A stretch of 64,000 nucleotides of DNA from Bacteroidota bacterium (GCA_023417815.1 JAEZEI010000034.1:1-64000); one strand, 5' to 3'. Shown: positions 18,170 through 27,818, numbered from the stretch's first letter. Program-made: numbers and translations. Notes: generated by a model from the sequence alone, not told the origin.

Positions 18170-18448
18170 TCAATTTTCCGGTTGAACAGGAAATATCGGT
18201 TCTGGTCTAACATAAGCTTTTCTTTCAGCCTCCTCAAATTCTTTCTTCTTATGTGGCGGGGGAAGATGAGTGTTATCTATATAAGAAGGCCGCTCCGGCA
18301 GAGGGGCTACAACTGGTTCCTGGGGAGCAGGCTGTAGCTGCATAGGCTTGATATCTTCTTGCCTTTCCGGAACGAGAATTTCTTTCTCTTCCTGGCAAAA
18401 TCCAGGTAGTGCCCAGAGTAAAACTATAGCTGTGAATATTGATCTCAT
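18170..18448 (-). CDS. Small proline-rich exported protein
   Basis: 92 aa. Signal peptide 'FTAIVLLWALPGFCQ' is followed by a mature part dominated by Pro, Glu, Gln and Lys (for example 'MQLQPAPQEPVVAPLPERP') and ending PIFPVQPEN. No fold is predicted by eye, and no lipobox Cys is suitably placed (the Cys is directly before Gln at the cleavage region). It is tightly packed between the second S74 fibre gene (5-bp gap) and the T9SS gene (4-bp gap), so it is very likely co-expressed with them. Possible linker or periplasmic chaperone; this is speculation. Confidence 0.7.
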   Translation of the reverse strand: MRSIFTAIVLLWALPGFCQEEKEILVPERQEDIKPMQLQPAPQEPVVAPLPERPSYIDNTHLPPPHKKKEFEEAERKAYVRPEPIFPVQPEN

Positions 18449-18453
18449 AATTT

Positions 18454-21400
18454 TTAATTTATGCCTAATCGTTGTTTGATAATTCGGATATCATTTTCAA
18501 GGGATTCATTCTTTTGCTTAAGGGCTTCATTTTCTTCTTTAAGCTTTTGGATCTGCTGTTGTTGCTCCTGGATTGCTTTTACAGTAACCGGGATAATATC
18601 AGAATAGAAAATCCCAAGCTTATCGCTTTTTGCATGCCCTTTGCCGTCATCACCAGTTACAGAAAGATCATCGCCAACCTGAACAACCTCATTAAGAATC
18701 GGTTTTACTTCCTGGGCAATGAATCCAAGCTTTTTTGTTGAGCCAGGATTATTTTTCCAGGTATAGCTTACAGGCCGCAATTGCATTATTTCATTCAGAC
18801 CGTAATTAAGGTCAGTGATATTTTCTTTGTCCCTGGCATCCGATGTGTTAATGGTACCGTTTAATGCGTAAACGGTATTCCACCTGTTGGCTGAAAGCCC
18901 CAAAAAATTTGATCCATCAGTATAAGGGCGGAAAGAAGTACCTGTAAATTCATATTCATCCGTAGGAGTAGTTGCAAAATCATTTGACCCGGTCGATATT
19001 ATTAAGGTATTTGAAGCTGCCCCCACCCTGAATTTCCAGTCGGTTCCCAATGCCCCGGTTTTTACGAATTCAAGCCCGGGTTCATAATCATTGCTGAAAC
19101 TTGATATCCTTGCATTTACGGCAGTAGCTGTAGGTTCATAGATGTGTAGCTTGGTTGAGGGAACATCCGTTCCAATACCCACGCGCTGGCTCCCTAAACT
19201 GATCGTAGCTACATTAGTGCCGTTAGAAAGAAAGTTGAATCTATCGCCTATGTCCTGGTATTGTAATCCATAAGTGGGAAACGCGGGACTGTGAGAAATT
19301 ATCATTCTGTCTAAATTGGTACTACCTGTGCGGAACATATAACTCATCACAGGAACAGAATTATCATATTGAATGGTCCCTGAATTTCCTACCATGAATT
19401 TATCAGCAACAGAAAAGGTTGAATCGGGCGTTGAAGTACCGATACCAACTTTTGTATCAGCAGTTGCGCCATTAACTCCGTTGATACTGCCTAACACCAT
19501 GCTGTTATTCTGGCTAACATAAGCAAGTGCCCCGATTGCAGTTGTATTTACGAAGTTCGTGGTGCTTGAACTTGTACCATAACCGAAATAAGAATTATAG
19601 CTTCCTGTATTATTAATCATCCCTGCCCGGTTACCAACAGCGGTATTAAAACTTCCATTTGAGGTATTTGAAAGGTTAAATGAACCTAGACCAACGTTTT
19701 CAGTTCCTGAAGTGTTATTCTGAAGAGCTTTATGACCGACAGCGTTATTATAATTCCCCGAGGTCCAGAATAGGGAACTATCTCCCAATGAGGTATTATA
19801 ACTTGCATTCGTAACATTTACCATTGTTCGCACACCCACACCTGTATTATTTGTTCCTCCCCTTAAATTGAATAAGGCTCCGTATCCCAAAGCAGTGTTG
19901 CTTCTTCCGGAATTAAGGTAGGTGAGGGTGAGGGTTCCCAATCCGGTGTTTTCATGGCCGGTAATTGCACTAATGGCTCCGTAACCAGAATTGTATCCCA
20001 CGAAAACATTTTCATCCGCCTGGTTATTATAACCTGTATTGTATCCCAGCAGTACCGTCCTACTTGCTGAATCCATATTAGCGGCAGCATAAAATCCGAC
20101 AACCACATTTCCCATTGTACCCTTGGAGCCTGGGACACCGATCATAGCACCCCGGCCTATCGCTGTATTCCGAAGGGAACTGTCTGAAAATTCAAGTGCA
20201 CCAACGCCTATTGCGGTGTTCTCATTTCCCGTACGGTTATAACGAAGACTTCTCCAGCCTACAGCCGTATTCCATAAACCTGCAGTATCCATGATCATGG
20301 ATTCATATCCAACAGCGGTATTAAAGTCTCCTTTAAGTTTGTTATACATGGTATTGGTTCCAAGGGCTGTATTTCCTCCTCCGGATATAATATTACGGAG
20401 GGCACTTGTACCGAGAGCCGCATTATAATATCCATTCCTGTTCTCTGCCATCGATAAAAAGCCTATGGCAGTATTGTAGGTGCCCGAGGTATCAAATCGT
20501 AATACCCCTGCACCTACGGCGGTATTACCATAATATCTTGTGGATCTTAAGGCATCATTTCCAACAGCCGTATTATCAAAAGGAAAGTTTGCCCCGGTGG
20601 GATTATAGGCATCTTTCATAGCCCAGTTACCGATAGCAGTATTGTTCGAGCCAAATTTGTTACTGGTTAATGACCATGCTCCCATACTGGTATTTGCGAT
20701 TCCGGAAACAAGGCTGTCCTGGCTCGAATAACCAATTGCTGTATTTGGATAATTTGAAACGGAATTCAGCAAAGCCCTGCTTCCCATGGCAGTATGGCCG
20801 GAATAATTGTTCATTGACAGAGCCCTGTATCCAACAGAAACATTATCATTGCCCCTTCCTGCCTGTAAAGCAGAATCACCTACTGCAACATTTCTTGAAG
20901 GGGCTGTAAGTGTAAAAAATGAAGGCGTTGCTATTGACATTGCCTTAAAACCAATTGCCACATTCTGGCTTCCAAACGCATTCCCTGTTAGTGTTTGGTA
21001 ACCTACCATGGTATTTTCAGCGCCCTGGAGCAGGTTTGCCGAAGAATATGAGTTCGCATAGCCTGCATATGCACCAATAGATATGTTATAATCCCTTTTA
21101 TTGCTTTGTCCGGCAGTATAGCCAATAGAGACGGTGTAATTTGAGCTATCATTTAAAAATCCTGCACTTCTTCCCATTGCAGTATTGAATGAACCCTTAA
21201 AACTATGTTCTAACGCACCGACTCCAAATGCTGAATTATCAATGCCTGTTTTGTTGTTGCGCAATGATCGCCAGCCTGCTGCGGTGTTGGCGCCACCTGC
21301 CGAATCATTTTGCATGGCTTCATATCCGATAGCTGTGTTGTAATTATTGGCTGTTTGATGCCGGTATAATGCATATCCTCCCACACCTGTATTCCCGGAA

Positions 21401-22311
21401 CTTGTGGAATCATGATATCCTGCAACATAACCAATATATGTATTAAGGTTTCCTTTCGATGATAAGCGGGCAGCGCTTCTTCCCAGCGCTGTATTTCCAG
21501 CGCCTGTGATATTGGAACGAAGTGCACTAACACCAAGTGCGGTATTTTCATATCCTGTTGTATTCAGATACATGGATTCACTTCCAATGGCGGTATTCTT
21601 GCCTCCATCATTCACAGATGTGGGCTGCATCGATATAAGTGCTTTACTACCAACAGCTGTATTATCCCCGAAATAATTACCTCCAGGGTTATACGATAAA
21701 TAATGCATGGCAGAATCCCCGACAACTGTATTACGAAGATTAGTTACATTATTTTGAAAAGCATTGTTCCCGATGGCAACATTTGCGTATGCAGTGGTCT
21801 GCTTATTCAGCGCCTTTGCACCTATCCCTACGTTATTATATCCTGAAGTGATCGATATGCCCGCACTATCACCGATGAAGTATAGGCGTGGCGATCGGTT
21901 AAGGCGACCCAACCAGGCATTGTTCTGCCTGAAGGATAGCGGAACATCATCAGTGGTACCGAAAAAGTGTTCCCCTGAATTCGTACCTGAATTACCTGTC
22001 AGAGCCCAGCCGGCTTTTCCGCTTGCTGTATCGATCCATGCCCATCCCGATCCATTGTAAAAATGAAATCCAATACTGTCCGGACCATCCTGGTAAACCA
22101 GCAACCCTGTTGCGGGAGAAGCTATGGCATCCTTCTGGGCTTTGGTCATCCGCGGTACAAGAATACCCTTATTGGTACTGGATACATCGAGTATTGCACT
22201 ATTATGGGCAGGGGCTCCTGAAGTGTTTACCCCAAGCGATTGAGAGATTCCCTTCAAATTCAAAAGTGAAAAGAAAAAAAGTATTAAAAATTGCAGGTTG
22301 TATTTTGGCAT
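18454..22311 (-). CDS. Giant repetitive surface fibre protein with C-terminal Peptidase_S74 chaperone domain (copy 2)
   Basis: 1285 aa. A signal peptide ends near GISQ, then an N-terminal domain 'SAILDVSSTNKGILVPRMT'. From about residue 160 to about 940 come many copies of a ~17-residue repeat of the form NTAxGxxALxxxxxGxx, as in left-handed beta-roll or trimeric head structures. A linker follows, then a C-terminal S74 domain beginning at 'NTSDARDKENI'. Ser1157 and Lys1162 match the Ser/Lys dyad (S...K, +5) of self-cleaving phage endosialidase chaperones. 'YTWKNNPGSTKKLGFIAQEV' and a terminal coiled coil complete it. The family trimerises the fibre and then releases the chaperone. It lacks a T9SS domain, as expected if the C-terminus is cleaved off. 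It is a paralogue of the gene at 22365-25937. Confidence 0.88.
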   Translation of the reverse strand: MPKYNLQFLILFFFSLLNLKGISQSLGVNTSGAPAHNSAILDVSSTNKGILVPRMTKAQKDAIASPATGLLVYQDGPDSIGFHFYNGSGWAWIDTASGKAGWALTGNSGTNSGEHFFGTTDDVPLSFRQNNAWLGRLNRSPRLYFIGDSAGISITSGYNNVGIGAKALNKQTTAYANVAIGNNAFQNNVTNLRNTVVGDSAMHYLSYNPGGNYFGDNTAVGSKALISMQPTSVNDGGKNTAIGSESMYLNTTGYENTALGVSALRSNITGAGNTALGRSAARLSSKGNLNTYIGYVAGYHDSTSSGNTGVGGYALYRHQTANNYNTAIGYEAMQNDSAGGANTAAGWRSLRNNKTGIDNSAFGVGALEHSFKGSFNTAMGRSAGFLNDSSNYTVSIGYTAGQSNKRDYNISIGAYAGYANSYSSANLLQGAENTMVGYQTLTGNAFGSQNVAIGFKAMSIATPSFFTLTAPSRNVAVGDSALQAGRGNDNVSVGYRALSMNNYSGHTAMGSRALLNSVSNYPNTAIGYSSQDSLVSGIANTSMGAWSLTSNKFGSNNTAIGNWAMKDAYNPTGANFPFDNTAVGNDALRSTRYYGNTAVGAGVLRFDTSGTYNTAIGFLSMAENRNGYYNAALGTSALRNIISGGGNTALGTNTMYNKLKGDFNTAVGYESMIMDTAGLWNTAVGWRSLRYNRTGNENTAIGVGALEFSDSSLRNTAIGRGAMIGVPGSKGTMGNVVVGFYAAANMDSASRTVLLGYNTGYNNQADENVFVGYNSGYGAISAITGHENTGLGTLTLTYLNSGRSNTALGYGALFNLRGGTNNTGVGVRTMVNVTNASYNTSLGDSSLFWTSGNYNNAVGHKALQNNTSGTENVGLGSFNLSNTSNGSFNTAVGNRAGMINNTGSYNSYFGYGTSSSTTNFVNTTAIGALAYVSQNNSMVLGSINGVNGATADTKVGIGTSTPDSTFSVADKFMVGNSGTIQYDNSVPVMSYMFRTGSTNLDRMIISHSPAFPTYGLQYQDIGDRFNFLSNGTNVATISLGSQRVGIGTDVPSTKLHIYEPTATAVNARISSFSNDYEPGLEFVKTGALGTDWKFRVGAASNTLIISTGSNDFATTPTDEYEFTGTSFRPYTDGSNFLGLSANRWNTVYALNGTINTSDARDKENITDLNYGLNEIMQLRPVSYTWKNNPGSTKKLGFIAQEVKPILNEVVQVGDDLSVTGDDGKGHAKSDKLGIFYSDIIPVTVKAIQEQQQQIQKLKEENEALKQKNESLENDIRIIKQRLGIN

Positions 22312-22364
22312 ATGAACTGAATGAAAGGCGTATGTTTTAGTTGTGATATTTTATGAGAATGAGA

Positions 22365-25300
22365 TTATTGGATTCCAAGTCTTTTTTTGATCTCATTCAA
22401 TTCTTTTCTTAACTGTTCATTCTCACTTTTTAATTGGTCTATTTGAGACTGCTGTTCCTGGATAGCTTTAACCGTTACTGGAATAATATCAGAATAAAAA
22501 ATCCCTAACCTGTCAGATCCTGATTTCCCCTCTTCTGAAATTAGATTAACACCATCGCCAACCTGCACCACCTCATTTAAAACCGGTTTAACCTCCTGGG
22601 CTATGAATCCAAGTTTTCTTCCCTGTTCCGGGTTCTTTTTCCAGGTATAGCTCACCGGCCTTAATTTCATTACTTCTGCCAGCCCATAATTGATATCTGC
22701 GATATTCTCCTTTTCTCTTGCATCTGAAGTATTAATGGTACCATTCACTGCATATACGGTGCTCCAACGGTTTGAGGAGATTCCAAGAGAATTGGCGCCG
22801 TTAGTGTAAGGCCGAAATGATGAAACTGAAAATTCGTATTCATCCGGAGCTGCAGTTGCAAAATCATTTGTTCCTCTTGAAAGGATCAGAGTATTTGAGG
22901 TAGCGCCAACCCTGAACTTCCAATCAGCACCAGATCCGGTTTTTACAAGCTCAAGCCCTGGTTCATAATCGCTGTTTAAAGATGCGATCCTGGCATTTAC
23001 ATCAATACCTGAGGAATGGTATATATGCAGTTTTGAAAGTGGTGAAATTGTTCCTATACCCACATAGCCATTACCATCAACTGTAAGCCGGGTATTATTT
23101 CCACCTGAACGTAGCATTAAAGAACTATCTGTGCCAAATACCATCCCTGCGCGAATGGAAGTACTTGCATTACCTGAAAGAATACCATTTTCACTGGTAC
23201 TGGGATTGGATAATTGAATGAAGGAAGCAGCGTTGTCTTCCAGTATCAATGAAGAATTAGCAATGAATGACCCTCCGCTTGCGCCGTTTCTCCGCACATG
23301 CAGGCGTGATGAGGGGGCATTGGTTCCGATGCCGACTGATGCAGTTACAGTTGCTCCATTAAGCCCTGAAATACCTCCCAGCACTATGGAATTATTCGTG
23401 GCAACCATTGCATTTATACCCACTGCAGTTGAATTTACAAGCTGCCCCAGGGTTTGAGCATTATATCCTAAAAGTGTGTTCCCGATCCCAGTGGTTATAT
23501 TAGTTCCCGACCCCTGGCCTAATGCAGTATTTGAATGCCCGGACGACAGGTTATAACTGGAAAAGGTTCCAATGGCTGTATTGCCTGTACCTGTTACAGG
23601 ATCCGCTATGCCCATGCCAGCAGAATATCCAATAAACGTATTGTAATTTGCCTGGTTCGCATTCCCGGCATATGTTCCAACCGCTGTTGCACCAAGAATG
23701 TTATTGGCTGATTCCAGCGTAAAATTTCCCAGTGCAACATTCTGAGTTTGACCTTGTGAACCGGTAATACCTTTCAAGGCATTAAGACCAACTGCTACAT
23801 TAAATGAAGAACTGTTTACTAGTTCCATAGAACCAGCGCCAATGGAAATGTTGCTGAATCCATTGATATTTGAGCGCATGGCACGCCATCCCATAGCTGT
23901 ATTTAGATTCCCTGAAGTATCATTAAGCAATACTTCATAACCGACGGCAGTGTTATTATCATTCCTTTTATGGTTAAACATTGCATTTGTGCCAAGAGCA
24001 GTATTTCCGGAACCTATGGTATTATTTCTAAGGGCGCTGGTGCCCACCGCAGTATTCACATCTCCTGAAAGATTCTGGTAAAGCGACAAATATCCTACAG
24101 CAGTATTATAGGTGCCGGCGGTATCATTTCGTAATGCAGCAGAACCAATGGCAGTATTTCCATAATATCTTGCAAGCCTCAAAGCATCGTTGCCCACAGC
24201 AGTGTTTTCCGCAAGCTGACCTCCATTTACGTTGTTTACCGCTTCGTACATGGCAGCATTTCCCAAAGCAGTATTATTATACCCAGTTTTATTGGCAGTA
24301 AGGCTATAAGAACCTATAGATGTATTTGCAAAACCTGTAGTTGTGGAATCCTGGCTTGAATAACCGATTGCAGTGTTCGGATAGGAGGAAGTGGTCCGCA
24401 TCAGGGATCTGCTACCAACGGCCGTATGCTTACTGGCTGCTGCAGTATTCGCCGCTGCAAGACTTTTGAAACCTATTCCGGTATTATCATTTCCCCGGTT
24501 TGCCTGTAGTGCTGAATCACCAACCGCCACATTTCTGGATGGAGCAGTGGCTGAATAAGTTCCAGGCTGGAAAATAGACATGGCTTTAAAACCCACCGCA
24601 GTATTCTGGCTGCCAAAGGCTATACCGGTCATCGCATGATAACCGATCATCGTGTTTTCAATCCCTTCAGCAGGGTCAGCAGTGTTATAACCATTCAGAT
24701 AACCTGCGTATGCGCCTAAGGCGGTTGTATAGTCACGGTTATTGTATGCAAGTGTATTGAATCCGATAGCTGTGATCTGTTCTGATGTATCTGAACTAAA
24801 GCCGGCACTTCTTCCAACAGCAACATTTCCTGTTCCTGCAAAGGAGGCTTCAAGCGCTCCTGTTCCGATTGCAACACTATTATCAACTGTTCGGCTGTTT
24901 CTTAGTGCCCGGTAACCTATGGCAACATTAGCTACGCCCGAGGAATCCAGTTCCATCGCCTGGTAGCCCACAGCGGTATTATAACTTCCCAGGGTTTGGT
25001 GCCTCCATAATGCATATGCACCTACACCGGTATTTGCCCCTCCCAATGAATCGGTATACCCGGATTCATATCCTAAATAAGTATTTAAATTACCTTTTGC
25101 CGAAAGCCTGGCTGCACTCCTTCCAATTGCAACATTACCGCTTCCGGAAATATTTAACCTTAGCGCGCTAACCCCCATAGTTGTATTTGAATGCCCTATT
25201 GTATTCTCAAACATTGCTTCACTTCCTACAACTGTATTTTTTGAACCATTAGTGGTAGAAGTAGGGTTCAACCGGAATAAAGCCTTACTCCCGATAGCGG

Positions 25301-25937
25301 TGTTATCCCCGGTGAATGCAGTGCCAAACGACATATAATGCATGGCAGAATCGCCAATAGCCGTATTTCGCAGGTTCGCTGAATTATGCTGCAGGGAAGC
25401 ATTTCCGATTGCTACGTTGGCATAGGCCAGGGTATTTGCAAGAAGTGCATTTGATCCTATACCAATATTATTTGTTCCTGTCGTGATCTTCGCTCCTGCA
25501 CTGTCACCTATGAAATAATTATTTGCCTGGCTATTCCATCTTCCAAGCCACAGGTTGTTTTGACGAAATGAGAGTGGAATATTGTCTGTTGTTCCAATAA
25601 AGTGGTTTGAAATATCCGTGCCTGCGTTTCCGGTAATTTCCCAACCTCTTTTGCTTGCAGCTGTATCAAGCCATGCCCATCCAGAACCAGTATAATAATG
25701 AAATCCCGTGCTATCGGGACCTTCCTGGTAAATTAGCAAACCTGTTGCAGGTGTTGCAATGGCATTTCTCTGTGATTTTGTCATCCGGGGAATCAATACA
25801 CCTTTATTTGTACTGGATACATCAAGGATGGAACTGTTATGTGCAGGAGCACCAGATGTGTTTACACCCAGCGACTGCCCATTTGCCCTGGAAAATGAAA
25901 AAACCAACAAGATGACGGCAGGTAAAAACCTAACCAT
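22365..25937 (-). CDS. Giant repetitive surface fibre protein with C-terminal Peptidase_S74 chaperone domain (copy 1)
   Basis: 1190 aa, the same architecture as its downstream neighbour: signal peptide ending near ANGQ, the 'SSILDVSSTNKGVLIPRMT' N-domain, a long array of ~17-residue NTAxGxxAL repeats, and a C-terminal S74 domain. The predicted catalytic Ser1071 and Lys1076 lie in SDAREK, followed by 'GRKLGFIAQEVKPVLNEVV' and a final coiled coil 'QEQQSQIDQLKSENEQLRK'. The N-terminal ~150 residues and the C-terminal ~200 residues are very similar to copy 2, while the repeat array differs in length and order, as after a tandem duplication. First gene of the locus; a -7 promoter element lies 43 bp upstream. 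Confidence 0.88.
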   Translation of the reverse strand: MVRFLPAVILLVFSFSRANGQSLGVNTSGAPAHNSSILDVSSTNKGVLIPRMTKSQRNAIATPATGLLIYQEGPDSTGFHYYTGSGWAWLDTAASKRGWEITGNAGTDISNHFIGTTDNIPLSFRQNNLWLGRWNSQANNYFIGDSAGAKITTGTNNIGIGSNALLANTLAYANVAIGNASLQHNSANLRNTAIGDSAMHYMSFGTAFTGDNTAIGSKALFRLNPTSTTNGSKNTVVGSEAMFENTIGHSNTTMGVSALRLNISGSGNVAIGRSAARLSAKGNLNTYLGYESGYTDSLGGANTGVGAYALWRHQTLGSYNTAVGYQAMELDSSGVANVAIGYRALRNSRTVDNSVAIGTGALEASFAGTGNVAVGRSAGFSSDTSEQITAIGFNTLAYNNRDYTTALGAYAGYLNGYNTADPAEGIENTMIGYHAMTGIAFGSQNTAVGFKAMSIFQPGTYSATAPSRNVAVGDSALQANRGNDNTGIGFKSLAAANTAAASKHTAVGSRSLMRTTSSYPNTAIGYSSQDSTTTGFANTSIGSYSLTANKTGYNNTALGNAAMYEAVNNVNGGQLAENTAVGNDALRLARYYGNTAIGSAALRNDTAGTYNTAVGYLSLYQNLSGDVNTAVGTSALRNNTIGSGNTALGTNAMFNHKRNDNNTAVGYEVLLNDTSGNLNTAMGWRAMRSNINGFSNISIGAGSMELVNSSSFNVAVGLNALKGITGSQGQTQNVALGNFTLESANNILGATAVGTYAGNANQANYNTFIGYSAGMGIADPVTGTGNTAIGTFSSYNLSSGHSNTALGQGSGTNITTGIGNTLLGYNAQTLGQLVNSTAVGINAMVATNNSIVLGGISGLNGATVTASVGIGTNAPSSRLHVRRNGASGGSFIANSSLILEDNAASFIQLSNPSTSENGILSGNASTSIRAGMVFGTDSSLMLRSGGNNTRLTVDGNGYVGIGTISPLSKLHIYHSSGIDVNARIASLNSDYEPGLELVKTGSGADWKFRVGATSNTLILSRGTNDFATAAPDEYEFSVSSFRPYTNGANSLGISSNRWSTVYAVNGTINTSDAREKENIADINYGLAEVMKLRPVSYTWKKNPEQGRKLGFIAQEVKPVLNEVVQVGDGVNLISEEGKSGSDRLGIFYSDIIPVTVKAIQEQQSQIDQLKSENEQLRKELNEIKKRLGIQ

Positions 25938-25979
25938 ATATCAGTTTTTACGGTGATAATTAGCGGGGGACTAATCCTG

Positions 25980-25987
25980 CAAAAATA
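25980..25987 (-). promoter_or_regulatory. Promoter -7 element for the S74 fibre locus
   Basis: Minus-strand TATTTTTG matches TAnnTTTG, 42 bases before the start codon at 25937. One arm of a 9-bp inverted repeat (AACTGATAT, 25989-25997) abuts it on the upstream side and the other (ATATCAGTT, 25938-25946) abuts the start codon; these could be regulator sites. Confidence 0.45.
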
Positions 25988-26118
25988 TAACTGATATTTT
26001 AAATGTCAATGAGAAGGGATGTATAAGTTATTCACTATTAACGAATAAGACTAAAAATCACATCATCATGCGATATTCATTTAGAATTAATCACTTATGA
26101 AGACATTTCTCAAGAGAA

Positions 26119-26149
26119 TAAAAAAGGGGCTTCCTGGAAAAGAGGCCCC
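26119..26149 (-). terminator. Rho-independent terminator of the surE operon
   Basis: GGGGC (26126-26130) pairs with GCCCC (26145-26149), with a partly paired interior. Read on the minus strand it is followed by six T (26120-26125). It lies about 130 bp after the stop of the small membrane protein gene, the last gene of the minus-strand surE operon. Confidence 0.65.
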
Positions 26150-26277
26150 GTTTACCAAAACTAACTGCTTATGAGAAAAAAACTTTACTGTTTTCAGGTA
26201 CAAATTTCGGCAATAACAAAGCCCACCGGTGTTAATGACCGTGTAATGTTCGGTTAACCTTGCGTTAATGCAAATAA

Positions 26278-26583
26278 TCAATAAATGGTCTTGACCAGAA
26301 GTATGAACAGTCCGTAGATGCAGGTGGTGATAAATATTCCTTTTGCGGTATTATCCCTGTTGGCATTGATGGCCAATGTAAAAATCAGGGCATTAAGTAA
26401 TAATGAAAGACTAAGGGCCACTGTTAATGTACGAAAACCGGGCTCTACCAGCATGAACTGGATGGTTTCCCTGAAAGTGAAAATTCCGAACTTAAAATAT
26501 TTAAAGAGTAACAGGCCGAGCAGAGGCGCAAAGGTTCCCAGCAACATTCCCCAGCCAACACTATTCTTTTTTATCAGCTTCAT
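26278..26583 (-). CDS. Small integral membrane protein of unknown function
   Basis: 101 aa with three hydrophobic segments: residues ~10-28 ('GMLLGTFAPLLGLLLF'), ~52-72 and ~82-100. The N-terminus is basic (MKLIKKNS). No family motif was recognised. The start overlaps the surE stop by 4 bp (ATGA type), so it is translationally coupled to surE and conserved operon membership is likely. It has no visible catalytic residues. Confidence 0.75.
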   Translation of the reverse strand: MKLIKKNSVGWGMLLGTFAPLLGLLLFKYFKFGIFTFRETIQFMLVEPGFRTLTVALSLSLLLNALIFTLAINANRDNTAKGIFITTCIYGLFILLVKTIY

Positions 26584-27353
26584 AACTCTCTTTTTTCCAG
26601 AACGGATTTTAACCTGTAATCAGTTAGATCGAATTGCACGGGCACCACGCTAACATAATTATGTTGAAGTGCCCAAACATCCGTGTCATCACCTTCATCA
26701 AAATTTACAAACTTACCTGTGAGCCAGTAATATTTTTTTCCCTGCGGATCCATTCTTTCATCAAAGTCTTCTTCATATTTGGCTTCTGCCTGCCTGCAAA
26801 CCTTTATTCCCTTTATTTCAGAAAGTGGTACAGATGGAATATTTACATTCAGAAGCATCCGGTCGGGGAGAGGGTTTTTGATAACATTTTCAACGATCCT
26901 GCGGACTATGCTTCTTGATGCAGTAAAGTCAGCTTCATAACGGTAATCCAGGAGCGAAAAGCCTATACTGGGGATACCTTCAATAGACGCCTCCATTGCA
27001 GCCGACATGGTGCCACTGTAAATAACATTTATTGAATGGTTTGCTCCATGATTGATGCCACTCAGGCATATATCCGGCTTTCGATGAAGGATCTTATCAA
27101 CGGCAAGCTTTACACAATCAACGGGGGTACCACTGGTTTGCCATGCCTGGATCTCCCCGAAAATGTTCATTTTATACATACGTAATGGAGAACCGATTGT
27201 GATGGCGTGACCCATTCCGCTTTGGGGTTTATCGGGTGCAACTACGATCACTTCGCCAAGATCTTTAACAGCTTCAACCAGGTTGCGTATACCCGGTGCT
27301 GTTATATCATCATCGTTCGTAACGAGAATTAGAGGTTTATTATTTTCTGCCAT
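26580..27353 (-). CDS. surE: 5'/3'-nucleotidase SurE
   Basis: 257 aa. Metal-binding 'LVTNDDDITAPGI' (Asp14-Asp16) at the N-terminus, 'PQSGMGHAITIGSPLRM', and 'LSGINHGANHSINVIYSGT' carrying the conserved Asn/Ser of the active site. SurE hydrolyses nucleoside 5'- and 3'-monophosphates and is linked to stationary-phase survival. Middle gene of a three-gene operon: 3 bp after the upstream membrane protein gene and overlapping the downstream one. Confidence 0.95.
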   Translation of the reverse strand: MAENNKPLILVTNDDDITAPGIRNLVEAVKDLGEVIVVAPDKPQSGMGHAITIGSPLRMYKMNIFGEIQAWQTSGTPVDCVKLAVDKILHRKPDICLSGINHGANHSINVIYSGTMSAAMEASIEGIPSIGFSLLDYRYEADFTASRSIVRRIVENVIKNPLPDRMLLNVNIPSVPLSEIKGIKVCRQAEAKYEEDFDERMDPQGKKYYWLTGKFVNFDEGDDTDVWALQHNYVSVVPVQFDLTDYRLKSVLEKREL

Positions 27354-27356
27354 CTT

Positions 27357-27818
27357 TTAAAAACCGCGGTAATAAGGTCTGCCGATCATTTCACGGAAGG
27401 GCCATGGAATGGAAATGAGGATCAATAGGAGAGCGAGGCCGAAAAAAACCAGCATCTTGGTATGTTTTGCCTTATCCGTTGCAGCCCGTTTCACTGAACT
27501 CCTTCCCACATGAACAAGTATCCAGGCAATGATCATTATTAAAGCGTGCTCCATCGTGAAGAATCTGTCGTATGAATTCTTCATAACATCACCCATTCCT
27601 GCTTTGATCTTGTCGAACCAGCCATTACTGAAAAAGAGGATCAAACCTAAAAGCAGTTGAATATCGCAGCTGATCATAAACAATAGATTGCTTTTATTAT
27701 CAGCACTGGAATATCGTCTCCTTGAAGTCATTCCCCCTATCGCCTGGAAAATTGTCCACAGGCCAAAAAGTAGTACCGCCCAGCGGAGGAAGTTATGTAA
27801 CGACAGAACTATTTCCAT
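27357..27818 (-). CDS. Polytopic membrane protein (cytochrome-b-like in Bacteroidota annotations)
   Basis: 153 aa with four hydrophobic segments. Histidines in or near membrane segments ('SLHNFLRWAVLLFGLW', 'RFFTMEHALIMIIAWILVHV') are compatible with haem ligation, and such proteins are often labelled cytochrome B in Bacteroidota genomes. I cannot confirm haem binding. It is the first gene of the surE operon, behind a good -7 element. Confidence 0.75.
   Translation of the reverse strand: MEIVLSLHNFLRWAVLLFGLWTIFQAIGGMTSRRRYSSADNKSNLLFMISCDIQLLLGLILFFSNGWFDKIKAGMGDVMKNSYDRFFTMEHALIMIIAWILVHVGRSSVKRAATDKAKHTKMLVFFGLALLLILISIPWPFREMIGRPYYRGF

Larger units (their letters stand above)
25938..26277. 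other. Gene-free stretch between the S74 locus and the surE operon
   Basis: 340 bp with no convincing gene. It contains the -7 element for the S74 locus (25980-25987), a 9-bp inverted repeat flanking it (ATATCAGTT 25938-25946, AACTGATAT 25989-25997) and a minus-strand terminator (26119-26149). Between 26160 and 26277 nothing was recognised. Confidence 0.5.

Noticed and set aside
16018..25937. Phage origin for the S74 'tail fiber' genes
   Set aside because: No capsid, terminase, tail or integrase genes are nearby. Both proteins have signal peptides and a host-type N-terminal domain, so they are surface proteins of the bacterium.
26097..26175. Plus-strand 25-aa frame (MKTFLKRIKKGLPG...) across the hairpin at 26126-26149
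   Set aside because: The hairpin is better explained as the minus-strand terminator of the surE operon, with six T after the stem; the peptide has no other support.
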